NCBI RefSeq assembly: GCF_007641255.1
Contig: NZ_CP036259.1
Span: 1,860,001-1,924,000, forward strand
Length of the DNA stretch: 64,000 nucleotides
DNA from: Sporomusa termitida
GTDB lineage: Bacteria > Bacillota > Negativicutes > Sporomusales > Sporomusaceae
Direction: 5' to 3'
Positions 43,952 to 52,556 of this stretch are shown piece by piece. Position 1 is the first letter of the stretch. Each line of letters begins with the position of its first letter. The position numbers and the translations under genes were made by a program. Below the pieces are notes generated by a model, which did not search any database, was not told the origin of the DNA, and saw only the letters and a program-made list of their open reading frames with translations.

Positions 43952-44957
43952 TAAAGCAGTAGGCATTATTGGCATCGGCACATATGTTCCGGAAAAGATA
44001 ATGACGAATAAAGATCTAGAGAGCATAGTAGAAACCTCTGACGAATGGATTGCTGAGAGGACTGGCATTCGGGAACGGCGAATAGCGGGTCCGAGTGAGG
44101 CAACCTCTGATTTAGCCAGCAGGGCAGCACAACAAGCACTGGCTGATGCCGGGGTAGCCGCCGAAGAACTTGATCTTATCATTGTCGCCACGGCGACACC
44201 GGATATGCTGTTTCCTTCGGTTGCCTGCCTTGTACAGGCCAATATTAAAGCAGTCAATGCGGCCGCGTTTGATTTGGCGGCAGGTTGTTCGGGGTTTGTT
44301 TATGGGATGGTAGCCGGCAGTCAGTTTATCAAGGCCGGTTTGTATAAGAAAGTACTGGTGGTCGGCGCCGAGGCACTTTCAAAAATACTCGATTGGAGCG
44401 ATCGTAACACCTGCGTTTTATTTGGTGATGGTGCCGGGGCTGTGGTGCTGGCGGAAACAACGCCGGGCTGTGGTATTTTGGCAGCTCACCTGGGCGCCGA
44501 CGGCGCCGGCGGCGATCTCCTGAAACTACCTGCCGGCGGTTCACGCAATCCGGCAACACCTGATACGATTGCCCAAAAAATGCACTTTATCCATATGAAT
44601 GGTAATGAGGTATTTAAGTTTGCTGTTAAAGTTATGGGCGAGGCTGCCGCCAAGGCCTTGGCAGATGCCGGCCTGACTGCCGGTGACGTGGACTGCCTCA
44701 TTCCCCACCAGGCCAACATCCGGATTATTCAGTCAGCGGCTAAGCGCCTCAAATTACCTTTAGACAAGGTTATGGTTAATGTTGATAAATACGGCAATAC
44801 TTCGGCCGCGTCTATTCCCATTGCGCTTGATGAAGCTGTACACAGCGGTAAAATAAAACAGGGTGATGTTGTTGTCCTGGTGGGTTTTGGTGCTGGGTTA
44901 ACCTGGGCCTCGGCTGTTATAAAATGGTGCAAGGAGGCCGAAACTATTGTTAAATAG
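43944..44957 (+). CDS. fabH: 3-oxoacyl-ACP synthase III (FabH)
   Basis: FabH starts fatty-acid synthesis by joining an acyl-CoA primer to malonyl-ACP. The catalytic triad is C115 (AAGCSGF), H255 (PHQANIR) and N285 (GNTSAAS). It has 337 residues. It overlaps plsX at its start and fabK at its end (11 bases), so the three are translationally coupled. Confidence 0.95.
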   Translation: MNNKAVGIIGIGTYVPEKIMTNKDLESIVETSDEWIAERTGIRERRIAGPSEATSDLASRAAQQALADAGVAAEELDLIIVATATPDMLFPSVACLVQANIKAVNAAAFDLAAGCSGFVYGMVAGSQFIKAGLYKKVLVVGAEALSKILDWSDRNTCVLFGDGAGAVVLAETTPGCGILAAHLGADGAGGDLLKLPAGGSRNPATPDTIAQKMHFIHMNGNEVFKFAVKVMGEAAAKALADAGLTAGDVDCLIPHQANIRIIQSAAKRLKLPLDKVMVNVDKYGNTSAASIPIALDEAVHSGKIKQGDVVVLVGFGAGLTWASAVIKWCKEAETIVK

Positions 44958-45888
44958 CAAACTCTGCCAGCTTTTAAATATTAAATATCCTATTTTGCAG
45001 GGAGGTATGGCGTGGGTAGCTACGGCAGAATTAGCAGCCGCCGTCTCCAATGCAGGTGGTCTGGGCCTTATCGGTGCCGGCCATATGCCGCCTGCTGCAC
45101 TCAAAGCAGAAATTATCAAGGCTAAGAGTTTGACAGACAAACCTTTTGGTGTCAATATTATGCTGATGTCACCCTTTGTTAAAGAGGTTATGCAGGTCGT
45201 CATTGACGAACGGGTAGCGGTGGTTACTACCGGTGCCGGCAATCCGGGGGAATATATTCCGGCGTTAAAAGCGATTGGTACCAAAGTGATTCCGGTAGTG
45301 GCCTCGGTCGCTCTGGCCAGACGCTTAGAGCGTGTCGGCATTGATGCCATTATTGCCGAAGGCATGGAAAGCGGCGGCCATGTCGGAGAAGTGACAACGA
45401 TGACTTTGGTGCCCCTGGTGGCTGATGCTGTCCGGGTGCCGGTCATTGCCGCCGGTGGTATTGGCGATGCCCGTGGTGTGGTGGCGGCGCTGGCTTTAGG
45501 GGCTCAAGGGGTGCAAATCGGAACCCTGTTTGCCGCCTCGGTGGAGTGTACGGCGCATCCTAATTATAAGGCGGCCATTGTCAAAGCCAAAGAACGTTCT
45601 ACTATTGTTAACGGTATTTCCACAGGGCACCCGGTCCGGGTTATTGCCAATAAACTCACCCGTGATTTTGCTGAATTAGAAAAAAACGGCGCCACAATTG
45701 AAGAACTGGACCAGCTGGGAGTCGGTAAGCTAAAAGCAGCTGTCCGTGACGGTGATGTGAATTATGGTTCAGTTATGGTTGGACAGATAGCCGGCATGAT
45801 AACCGCCATTCGCCCGGTTGATGAAATCATGCAGGATATCGTACAAAATATTCCCCGGGTCTTTGGTGAACTTTCGCAGAAAATTTAA
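44947..45888 (+). CDS. fabK: Enoyl-ACP reductase II (FabK)
   Basis: FabK is an FMN-dependent enoyl-ACP reductase and closes the elongation cycle. The PILQGGMAWVA start, VVTTGAGNP, IAEGMESGGHVGE and AAGGIGDARG phosphate-binding segments define the FabK/NPD fold. It has 313 residues and starts with TTG inside the end of fabH, behind AAGGAGG. No fabI is seen, so this is probably the main reductase; FabK enzymes resist triclosan. Confidence 0.92.
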   Translation: MLNSKLCQLLNIKYPILQGGMAWVATAELAAAVSNAGGLGLIGAGHMPPAALKAEIIKAKSLTDKPFGVNIMLMSPFVKEVMQVVIDERVAVVTTGAGNPGEYIPALKAIGTKVIPVVASVALARRLERVGIDAIIAEGMESGGHVGEVTTMTLVPLVADAVRVPVIAAGGIGDARGVVAALALGAQGVQIGTLFAASVECTAHPNYKAAIVKAKERSTIVNGISTGHPVRVIANKLTRDFAELEKNGATIEELDQLGVGKLKAAVRDGDVNYGSVMVGQIAGMITAIRPVDEIMQDIVQNIPRVFGELSQKI

Positions 45889-45918
45889 TATTCAACAAAT
45901 ACATAAGGAGGGAAAGAA

Positions 45919-46863
45919 ATGGGAAAACTTGCTTTTGTTTTTCCTGGACAGGGCTCTCAGGCCGTAGGTATGGGAAAAGATCTGTATGAAAAATATGATG
46001 TAGTCCAGGCTATTTTCAAGTCGGCTGATGAAGCGCTTGGTTTTTCAATTACCGATTTGTGTTTTAATGGTCCGGAGGAAGAGCTTAAAAAGACCTATAA
46101 CACCCAGCCGGCTATCCTGACGGTTAGTGTGGCCTGTTATGAAGTTCTCAAACTTAATGGTATTAAGCCCGATATAGTTGCCGGTCATAGCCTGGGTGAG
46201 TATTCCGCGTTAGTTGCCGCCGGCTCGCTTGCTTTTAGCGATGCGGTTCAACTGGTAAGACAACGTGGCCAGTTTATGCAGGAGGCTGTGCCTTTGGGCG
46301 AGGGCAGTATGGCTGCCATTATCGGTCTTGAACGGGCTAAGGTTGTTGAAATCTGCCAACAGGTAGAAGCTGAGGTTGGGGCTGTACAGGCCGTAAATTT
46401 CAACTGCCCTGGTCAGATTGTTATTGCCGGTACTACTCAGGCTGTGGAACGGGCGAATGAACTGTTAAAGGCGGCAGGGGCAAAACGGGCAATTTTATTA
46501 CCTGTAAGCGCTCCGTTTCACAGCACGCTGATGCGGCCGGCCGCGCAAAAACTGAGCACTGAACTGGATAAGGTGGATATTAAAGAGGCTAGCATTCCGG
46601 TAGTAGCAAATGTTGATGGGAAACCAGCGACTCAAGGTGGAGCTATCAAAGAATTACTGGTAAAGCAGGCTGCCAGTCCGGTACTATGGGAAGATTGCGT
46701 GGCCCAGATTACAGGGCAGGGCGTAACTACGTTTATCGAGGTCGGCCCGGGCAAGGTTCTCACCGGCTTTACCAAGAAAATAGCCAAAGAGATAACAACA
46801 TTAAATATTGAAGATGCGGCTTCTTTAGAAAAAATCCTTGATTATTTTAAGGAGGTTCGCTAA
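45919..46863 (+). CDS. fabD: Malonyl-CoA:ACP transacylase (FabD)
   Basis: FabD loads malonyl groups on ACP. FVFPGQGSQAVGMG opens the protein; the nucleophile is S91 in GHSLGE and the partner histidine is H201 in PFHSTLM. It has 314 residues. AAGGAGGG precedes the ATG and the fabG start follows its stop by one base. Confidence 0.95.
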   Translation: MGKLAFVFPGQGSQAVGMGKDLYEKYDVVQAIFKSADEALGFSITDLCFNGPEEELKKTYNTQPAILTVSVACYEVLKLNGIKPDIVAGHSLGEYSALVAAGSLAFSDAVQLVRQRGQFMQEAVPLGEGSMAAIIGLERAKVVEICQQVEAEVGAVQAVNFNCPGQIVIAGTTQAVERANELLKAAGAKRAILLPVSAPFHSTLMRPAAQKLSTELDKVDIKEASIPVVANVDGKPATQGGAIKELLVKQAASPVLWEDCVAQITGQGVTTFIEVGPGKVLTGFTKKIAKEITTLNIEDAASLEKILDYFKEVR

Positions 46864-46864
46864 A

Positions 46865-47608
46865 ATGCATTTAGATGGACATGTGGCAATTGTTACCGGC
46901 GCATCCAGAGGCATTGGCCGGGCAATCGCCATTGCGCTGGCCAATGTTGGGGCCAAAGTGGTCATTAATTATGCCGGCAATGCGGCCGCGGCGGAAGAGG
47001 TGCGTAAAACCATCACTGATAAGGGCGGTGCTGCAATTACTGTCCAGGCGGACGTAGCCAATGCGGCAGCCGTGGATAGCCTGGTAAAGAAAACCGTCGA
47101 GGCTTATGGCAAGATTGATATCCTGGTCAACAATGCCGGCATAACCCGTGACACACTGTTGCTGCGTATGAAAGACGAAGATTGGGATGCTGTGATAAAT
47201 ACCAATCTAAAAGGGGTATTCTATTGTACTAAGGCAGTGTCTAAAATTATGATGAAGCAAAGAAGCGGTAAAATCATCAATATGACTTCAGTTGTCGGGC
47301 TGATGGGCAATGCGGGGCAGGCAAATTATGCGGCTGCCAAGGCCGGGGTCATTGGCTTTACTAAGTCTATGGCCAAAGAATTGGCCTCACGCGGTATAAC
47401 AGTCAATGCTATTGCGCCAGGTTTTATTGCCACTGATATGACGCATAGTCTGTCTGAGCAGGTAAAAAGCGAATTGGCCACCAAAATTCCCCTTAGCCGT
47501 CTGGGGACGGCTGAAGACGTGGCCGCTGCCGCCGTATTTCTGGCAACAGAATCTGCAAATTATATTACCGGGCAGACTTTAAATGTTGACGGTGGTATGG
47601 TAATGTAA
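46865..47608 (+). CDS. fabG: 3-oxoacyl-ACP reductase (FabG)
   Basis: FabG is the NADPH-dependent short-chain dehydrogenase of fatty-acid elongation. TGASRGIG (11-18) binds the cofactor and S142, Y155 and K159 form the catalytic set. The ATG at 46865 has AAGGAGG eight bases upstream; a longer frame begins inside fabD but is unlikely. At 247 residues it is typical. Confidence 0.95.
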   Translation: MHLDGHVAIVTGASRGIGRAIAIALANVGAKVVINYAGNAAAAEEVRKTITDKGGAAITVQADVANAAAVDSLVKKTVEAYGKIDILVNNAGITRDTLLLRMKDEDWDAVINTNLKGVFYCTKAVSKIMMKQRSGKIINMTSVVGLMGNAGQANYAAAKAGVIGFTKSMAKELASRGITVNAIAPGFIATDMTHSLSEQVKSELATKIPLSRLGTAEDVAAAAVFLATESANYITGQTLNVDGGMVM

Positions 47609-47649
47609 TAGATGGTTGAAACTGCCTTGGAAGGAGGTGAACACCCATC

Positions 47650-47886
47650 ATGACAACTTTTGACAAGGTTAAAGAAATCGTTGTTGAACAGCTCGGCGTT
47701 GATGAAGCAGACGTAGCTATGAATTCTACTTTCATTGACGATCTCGGCGCTGATTCGCTGGATATTGTTGAATTGATTATGGCCTTTGAAGAGGAATTCA
47801 GCATCGAAATTCCGGACGAAATAGCTGAAAAAATTAAAACAGTAAAAGACGCTGTGGAGTACATAGACAAGGAAAAACAGGCGTAA
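47650..47886 (+). CDS. acpP: Acyl carrier protein
   Basis: This 78-residue acidic helical protein carries acyl chains on a phosphopantetheine arm at S36 in [22 protein letters not shown] precedes the ATG. It is followed by a terminator, which probably lowers expression of the next genes relative to acpP. Confidence 0.96.
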   Translation: MTTFDKVKEIVVEQLGVDEADVAMNSTFIDDLGADSLDIVELIMAFEEEFSIEIPDEIAEKIKTVKDAVEYIDKEKQA

Positions 47887-47934
47887 TTTAACGTTTTACC
47901 GTCATCGGAGTGAGACATTGCCTTTGGTAGATGA

Positions 47935-47974
47935 AAGAAAGTCCCGTGGAAGCTTTTTCGCGGGACTTTCTTAA
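47935..47974 (+). terminator. Terminator after acpP
   Basis: GAAAGTCCCG (47937-47946) and CGGGACTTTC (47961-47970) pair perfectly, with an A-rich left flank and TT on the right; the T-run is short. Confidence 0.7.
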
Positions 47975-48029
47975 AGGTAATGATTTGTAGTAAGCTTATG
48001 GTAGGGTTATTGATTGGAGGAGTTGTTAC

Positions 48030-48977
48030 TTGAAACTTCCGGAGCTTAAAATTGGCCAACTTGTTGCTAAGATTCCTATTATCCAGGGGGGCATGGCGAT
48101 AAGACTCTCCACTGCCCGTTTGGCAGCAGCAGTGGCTGAAGCTGGCGGTATCGGACTTATTGCAGCATCGGGCATGGGTTTTGAGGAATTGCGTTACGAA
48201 ATTCGCCTGGCCCGTAGCTTAACAAAGGGGATAGTTGGTATAAACATTATGGTGGCGGCCAGAGAGTTTGCCCGTTATGTTGACACTGCCATTGATGAAG
48301 GCATTGATTTGGTAGTGGCAGGAGCCGGGTTTTCTCGTGATGTATTTCCGATGGGAAAAAAGTCTGGTACTCCAATCGTGCCTATTGTGTCATCGGTTAA
48401 AGCCGCCAAAATTTCGCAAAAGCTGGGGGCCGCAGCCATCGTTGTCGAAGGTAAGGAAGCCGGGGGGCATTTAGGAACCGACCAGCCTTTGCGGGCCGTC
48501 TTACCAGATATTAAAAATGCTGTAAGCATTCCGGTGATTGGCGCCGGCGGGATTATGTTCGGCCGGGATATTGTTGAAGTTATGAAGCTTGGGGCCGATG
48601 GCGTACAAATGGGGACAAGATTTGCCGCCAGTGAGGAGTCTAATGCGGCTCCGGCTCTGAAAGAATTTTATCTTAAGGCTAAACATGAAGATGTGGTCTT
48701 AATTAAAAGTCCCGTAGGCTTACCGGGACAGGCCATAAAAAATCCTTTTGCTAAGAAAATTCTTGAGTGTACCACGGAAGGTCCTAAAAGCTGTGTTGCC
48801 TGCTTAAAACATTGTCAACAGAACTTTTGTATTATCAATGCGCTTATTCGGGCTCAGCAGGGGGATGTTGATACAGGGCTGATATTTACCGGTGAGTATA
48901 TTCATAAAATAGATGAAATTTTACCTGTCAAAGAAATTTTTGCACGGCTTCTAAAAGAAGTTGAAGAAATAAACTAG
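48030..48977 (+). CDS. FabK-like/nitronate monooxygenase-like flavoprotein with cysteine-rich tail
   Basis: This is a second FMN barrel of the FabK/NPD family (PIIQGGMAIRLS, VEGKEAGGHLG, GAGGIMFGRD), 315 residues, distinct from FabK. Unlike FabK it has a C-terminal cysteine group: C247, C255, C258, C262 and C267, which could hold an iron-sulfur cluster or zinc. It lies between acpP and fabF, so a role with acyl-ACP or a lipid-related substrate is possible but not shown. TTG is the start behind GGAGGAG. Confidence 0.8.
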   Translation: MKLPELKIGQLVAKIPIIQGGMAIRLSTARLAAAVAEAGGIGLIAASGMGFEELRYEIRLARSLTKGIVGINIMVAAREFARYVDTAIDEGIDLVVAGAGFSRDVFPMGKKSGTPIVPIVSSVKAAKISQKLGAAAIVVEGKEAGGHLGTDQPLRAVLPDIKNAVSIPVIGAGGIMFGRDIVEVMKLGADGVQMGTRFAASEESNAAPALKEFYLKAKHEDVVLIKSPVGLPGQAIKNPFAKKILECTTEGPKSCVACLKHCQQNFCIINALIRAQQGDVDTGLIFTGEYIHKIDEILPVKEIFARLLKEVEEIN

Positions 48978-48991
48978 TGAGGTGACCTTTT

Positions 48992-50233
48992 TTGAAAAAA
49001 CGCGTTGTAATTACAGGGCTAGGGGCGATTACACCTGTCGGTATCGGCACAGAAAATTTTTGGCAGGCGTTGATTGCCGGTAAATCAGGCATTGACCGCA
49101 TAAGCCGGTTTGATCCCAGTGAATATACGACCCAGATTGCCGGGGAAGTAAAAAACTTTGAACCGGCCCAATATATCGATAAAAAAGAAGCCAAGCGTAT
49201 GGACCGCTGCACGCAGTTTGCCATTGCCGCCGCTAAAATGGCGTTCGAAGATTCCGGTATTGTATTAGAGCAGGAAGACCGCAGCCGGATCGGAACTGTA
49301 GTCGGCACCGGCATTGGTGGTATAGATACGCTGCATGACCAGTATAAAACTTTGTTTGACAAAGGGCCGGGCCGCATCAGTCCATTTTTTGTACCGATGA
49401 TGATTGCTAATATGCCTGCCGGTCAAACCTCAATTACTTTTGGCCTGCAGGGACCCTGCAGCTGTGTGGTTACCGCCTGTGCCACCGGGACCAATGCGAT
49501 TGGTGATGCCTTTAAGATCATCCAGCGCGGCGATGCCGAGGTTATGGTTGCCGGGGGGACGGAAGCAGCAATTTCGCCGGCGGCTGTAGCCGGATTCTGC
49601 GCAATGAAGGCAATGTCTACCCGTAATGACGAACCGCAAAAAGCTTCACGTCCTTTCGATAAGGACCGCAGTGGCTTTATTATGGGTGAAGGTGCCGGGG
49701 TTATTATTATGGAATCGCTGGAGCATGCCTTAGCCCGGGGGGCCAAAATTTATGCGGAGATTGTCGGCTATGGTTTTAATGCTGATGCCTATCATATTAC
49801 AGCCCCGGCGCCAGAAGGTGCCCAGGCTGCAAAATGCATGGCGATGGCTCTTAACGATGGCGGCATTGAGCCGGCAGAAGTAGATTATATTAATGCTCAT
49901 GGCACTTCAACGCCGTTAAACGACAAAAATGAGACCCTGGCAATCAAATCTTTGTTTGGTGAGCACGCTAAAAAACTTAAAATCAGTTCGATAAAATCGA
50001 TGACCGGACACCTGTTAGGTGCGGCTGGCGGGATTGAAACCATTGCCACCGTACTTACGATAACCAATGGTATCATTCCGCCGACAATTAATCTGGAAAG
50101 CCAAGATCCTGAACTCGACCTGGATTACGTACCTAATAAAGCACAGGAGCATGTTGTGAATGTGGCCCTTTCGAACTCATTTGGCTTCGGCGGTCACAAT
50201 GCAACCATCCTGGTGAAAAAGTACCAGGCGTAA
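48992..50233 (+). CDS. fabF: 3-oxoacyl-ACP synthase II (FabF)
   Basis: FabF elongates acyl-ACP with malonyl-ACP. The catalytic residues are C163 (VTACATGTN), H303 (NAHGTSTP) and H340 ([10 protein letters not shown]). It has 413 residues. The start is TTG following GAGGTGA. rnc follows after ten bases, as in many Firmicutes. Confidence 0.95.
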   Translation: MKKRVVITGLGAITPVGIGTENFWQALIAGKSGIDRISRFDPSEYTTQIAGEVKNFEPAQYIDKKEAKRMDRCTQFAIAAAKMAFEDSGIVLEQEDRSRIGTVVGTGIGGIDTLHDQYKTLFDKGPGRISPFFVPMMIANMPAGQTSITFGLQGPCSCVVTACATGTNAIGDAFKIIQRGDAEVMVAGGTEAAISPAAVAGFCAMKAMSTRNDEPQKASRPFDKDRSGFIMGEGAGVIIMESLEHALARGAKIYAEIVGYGFNADAYHITAPAPEGAQAAKCMAMALNDGGIEPAEVDYINAHGTSTPLNDKNETLAIKSLFGEHAKKLKISSIKSMTGHLLGAAGGIETIATVLTITNGIIPPTINLESQDPELDLDYVPNKAQEHVVNVALSNSFGFGGHNATILVKKYQA

Positions 50234-50243
50234 ACTGTTCGCT

Positions 50244-50978
50244 ATGAAAGAAACTAAAGGGCTTCCGGATAGCACTCGCCTACAGGCATTAGCCGAGTTA
50301 TGCCGCAGGTTGGGAGTGACATTTCATGATTATAAGCTGTTGCACCAGGCTCTTACCCATACTTCCTATGCTAATGAAACCAAAGGCGCTAATGTCCGGC
50401 ACAACGAGCGCCTGGAGTTTTTAGGCGATGCAGTTCTAGATTTAATTATCAGTTCCTATTTATTCAGTCAGTGTCCCCATTTACCGGAAGGTGAGCTTAC
50501 CAAAGCCCGGGCGCAGGTCGTGTGCGAACAAACCCTGGCTAAACGGGCGCTGGCCTTGGGTATTGGCGAATATCTGCTGCTGGGTAAAGGGGAGGCGCTG
50601 TCTGGCGGGCGGGAGCGCATATCCATTCTCGCCGATGCGTTTGAGTCAATTATTGGTGCCGTATATCTTGACGGAGGCTTTAAAAGTGCTGCCCGCTATG
50701 TGTTAAACCAATTGAAATCAGAACTGATTCTGGTTGAAGGCGGTGACTACTTTAAAGACTATAAAACCTGGCTGCAGGAAATTGTGCAAAAAAATAACGA
50801 GAGTAAAATTGCTTATGAAGTGATTAACGAACGCGGCCCTGATCATGACAAGTCTTTTGAAGTTGCAGTTATTATTAACAGTGAACGCATGGGAACCGGT
50901 TGGGGTAAAAGCAAGAAAGAAGCTGAACAGCAGGCGGCCAGACAGGCGCTGGTGAAGTTTGGCACAATAACCGAATAA
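50244..50978 (+). CDS. rnc: Ribonuclease III
   Basis: RNase III cuts double-stranded RNA in rRNA and mRNA processing. The endonuclease domain has the NERLEFLGDAVLDL signature (about residues 54-67) and the ILADAFESIIGA second metal site; a double-stranded RNA-binding domain forms the C-terminus (about 172-242, with GTGWGKSKKEAEQQAARQAL). The length of 244 residues is normal. Confidence 0.95.
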   Translation: MKETKGLPDSTRLQALAELCRRLGVTFHDYKLLHQALTHTSYANETKGANVRHNERLEFLGDAVLDLIISSYLFSQCPHLPEGELTKARAQVVCEQTLAKRALALGIGEYLLLGKGEALSGGRERISILADAFESIIGAVYLDGGFKSAARYVLNQLKSELILVEGGDYFKDYKTWLQEIVQKNNESKIAYEVINERGPDHDKSFEVAVIINSERMGTGWGKSKKEAEQQAARQALVKFGTITE

Positions 50979-51023
50979 GCTGAACAGGGCGGCCAGAGGG
51001 GCCGTCCTTTCTATACAAGGAGC

Positions 51024-52085
51024 ATGATGAAACATTACATTATACCGATATTTATTCCCCATCTGGGGTGCCGGCATCAATGTATCTTTTGCAATCAGCA
51101 AAGTATAACCGGACGGCCAACACCTGTTACTGCCAGGCAGGTGAGGACAATGATTGCTGACCGGCTGGCGGCCTTCAAACAAAAACGGCAGGTTGAGGTA
51201 GCTTTTTACGGCGGCAGCTTTACTGCTCTGCCTGAGGCTATGCAAAATGAACTGCTGGCCCCGGCTACCGAAGCCCGTTTACAGGGTCATATTCAGGGGA
51301 TTCGTCTGTCCACCAGACCTGATTGTATCAATGAACCTATTGTCAATAATTTGCTTGAGCGAGGAGTAACTGTCGTTGAGTTAGGTGTTCAATCGCTGGA
51401 TGACACTGTGCTGGCTGCTGCGGCCCGGGGACATGACTGCAAGTCTGTCGCTCAGGCTGTTACCCTGTTAAAAAAGACTTCTTTACGCTGTGGGCTGCAG
51501 TTTATGCCCGGCCTGCCGGGTGAGGACTGGCTGAGTTTGCTTAAGACCGTGCAGCGTGCCCTTGCTCTTTCTCCTGATTTTGTCCGCATTTATCCGGCGG
51601 TGGTTATTCAGGGCACCCCCCTGGCCGGACTTTATCAACGGGGCGCTTACCAGCCTCTTTCCCTGCCGCAGGCGACGGTGCGTTCTGCCTATATGAAACT
51701 TGCTTTTGAGCGCCGGGGCATTGCTGTTATCCGGGTTGGTTTGCAGGCTTCAGCAGAGCTTGACCGCGAGGGTACTGTACTGGCCGGGCCTTACCATCCT
51801 GCCTTTGGCGAGCTTGTGGATGCCCATATATTTTACCTAATGCTGGCCGGTTTTGTTGAACAGGGTATTGCCGGCTGTCAGGAGCATTTGCTTATACGCC
51901 ATCATCCGCAGGACTGTTCTAAAGTTAGAGGACACTATAATAACAATATCGCTGGATTGCAGCAGGCCTATAATATTGCGAAAATTACCCTGCAGGCAGA
52001 GGCGCTCGTCCCCCGGGCCACCCTTTTGTTTACCTGTGGTGGACAAGACTATCTGCTTAACAAAAATATGATAAATTCGATTTAA
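51024..52085 (+). CDS. Elp3-like radical SAM protein
   Basis: A radical SAM enzyme with CX3CX2C in GCRHQCIFCNQ (about residues 16-23) and the YGGSFTALP and GLQFMPGLPGE segments of the Elp3-like group. The 353-residue protein lacks the acetyltransferase domain of real Elp3. Such genes occur between rnc and smc in Clostridia and Negativicutes; the substrate is unknown. AAGGAG precedes the ATG. Confidence 0.82.
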   Translation: MMKHYIIPIFIPHLGCRHQCIFCNQQSITGRPTPVTARQVRTMIADRLAAFKQKRQVEVAFYGGSFTALPEAMQNELLAPATEARLQGHIQGIRLSTRPDCINEPIVNNLLERGVTVVELGVQSLDDTVLAAAARGHDCKSVAQAVTLLKKTSLRCGLQFMPGLPGEDWLSLLKTVQRALALSPDFVRIYPAVVIQGTPLAGLYQRGAYQPLSLPQATVRSAYMKLAFERRGIAVIRVGLQASAELDREGTVLAGPYHPAFGELVDAHIFYLMLAGFVEQGIAGCQEHLLIRHHPQDCSKVRGHYNNNIAGLQQAYNIAKITLQAEALVPRATLLFTCGGQDYLLNKNMINSI

Positions 52086-52098
52086 AAATCATGTAAAA

Positions 52099-52128
52099 GA
52101 AGGAATTTTTAGGAAATAAGCAGAATAC
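52099..52128 (+). promoter_or_regulatory. Sigma-H promoter of spoVS
   Basis: GAAGGAATT (52099-52107) matches RNAGGAWWW fully; after 12 bases GCAGAATAC (52120-52128) matches RNNGAATWW at 8 of 9. In B. subtilis spoVS is a sigma-H gene, which supports the call. Confidence 0.7.
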
Positions 52129-52170
52129 CTTTATAGCATAGGCCCTGAATTCAAAGGAGGAGAGCGAAAA

Positions 52171-52431
52171 ATGGAAGTGCTGAAAGTATCTGCACAATCA
52201 AATCCTAAATCCGTAGCAGGCGCTCTGGCGGCAGTTTTGCGCGAACGAGGCAGCGCAGAGGTGCAGGCAGTAGGTGCAGGGGCGGTTAATCAGGCTATCA
52301 AGGCGATTGCGATTTCACGTGGTTTTGTCGCTCCCAATGGCATTGATTTGATTACCATACCGGCATTTGCGGAGATTACTATTGACGGGGAAGAACGTAC
52401 CGCCATTAGATTCATTGTTGAACCCCGTTAA
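52171..52431 (+). CDS. spoVS: Stage V sporulation protein S
   Basis: SpoVS is an 86-residue Alba-like protein needed for coat and cortex progress in Bacillus. The sequence MEVLKVSAQSNPKSVAGALA and the GAGAVNQAIKAIAISRGF stretch are nearly identical to the family pattern. AAAGGAGGAG precedes the ATG. It has its own sigma-H-type promoter and terminator, so it is a single-gene unit set between the radical SAM gene and smc. Confidence 0.96.
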   Translation: MEVLKVSAQSNPKSVAGALAAVLRERGSAEVQAVGAGAVNQAIKAIAISRGFVAPNGIDLITIPAFAEITIDGEERTAIRFIVEPR

Positions 52432-52450
52432 TGATCTGACCTGATGTGAA

Positions 52451-52482
52451 GAAGCCTGTTGGCAGATGCGGCAGGCTTTTTT
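52451..52482 (+). terminator. Terminator after spoVS
   Basis: AAGCCTG (52452-52458) and CAGGCTT (52472-52478) form the stem, with TTTTTT at the end. Confidence 0.78.
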
Positions 52483-52490
52483 ATATTTAC

Positions 52491-52519
52491 TTGAATACTG
52501 TACCAGCCCGTGGTAAAAT
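52491..52519 (+). promoter_or_regulatory. Promoter of smc-ftsY
   Basis: TTGAAT (52491-52496), 17 bases, TAAAAT (52514-52519), 38 bases before the smc start. Confidence 0.7.
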
Positions 52520-52556
52520 TTTGATTGACCTAATTATACAGGTAAGGGTGATGCTT

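Noticed and set aside
52446-52556. N-terminal extension of SMC
   Set aside because: It runs through the spoVS terminator and the smc promoter; the GTG at 52557 gives the conserved N-terminus.
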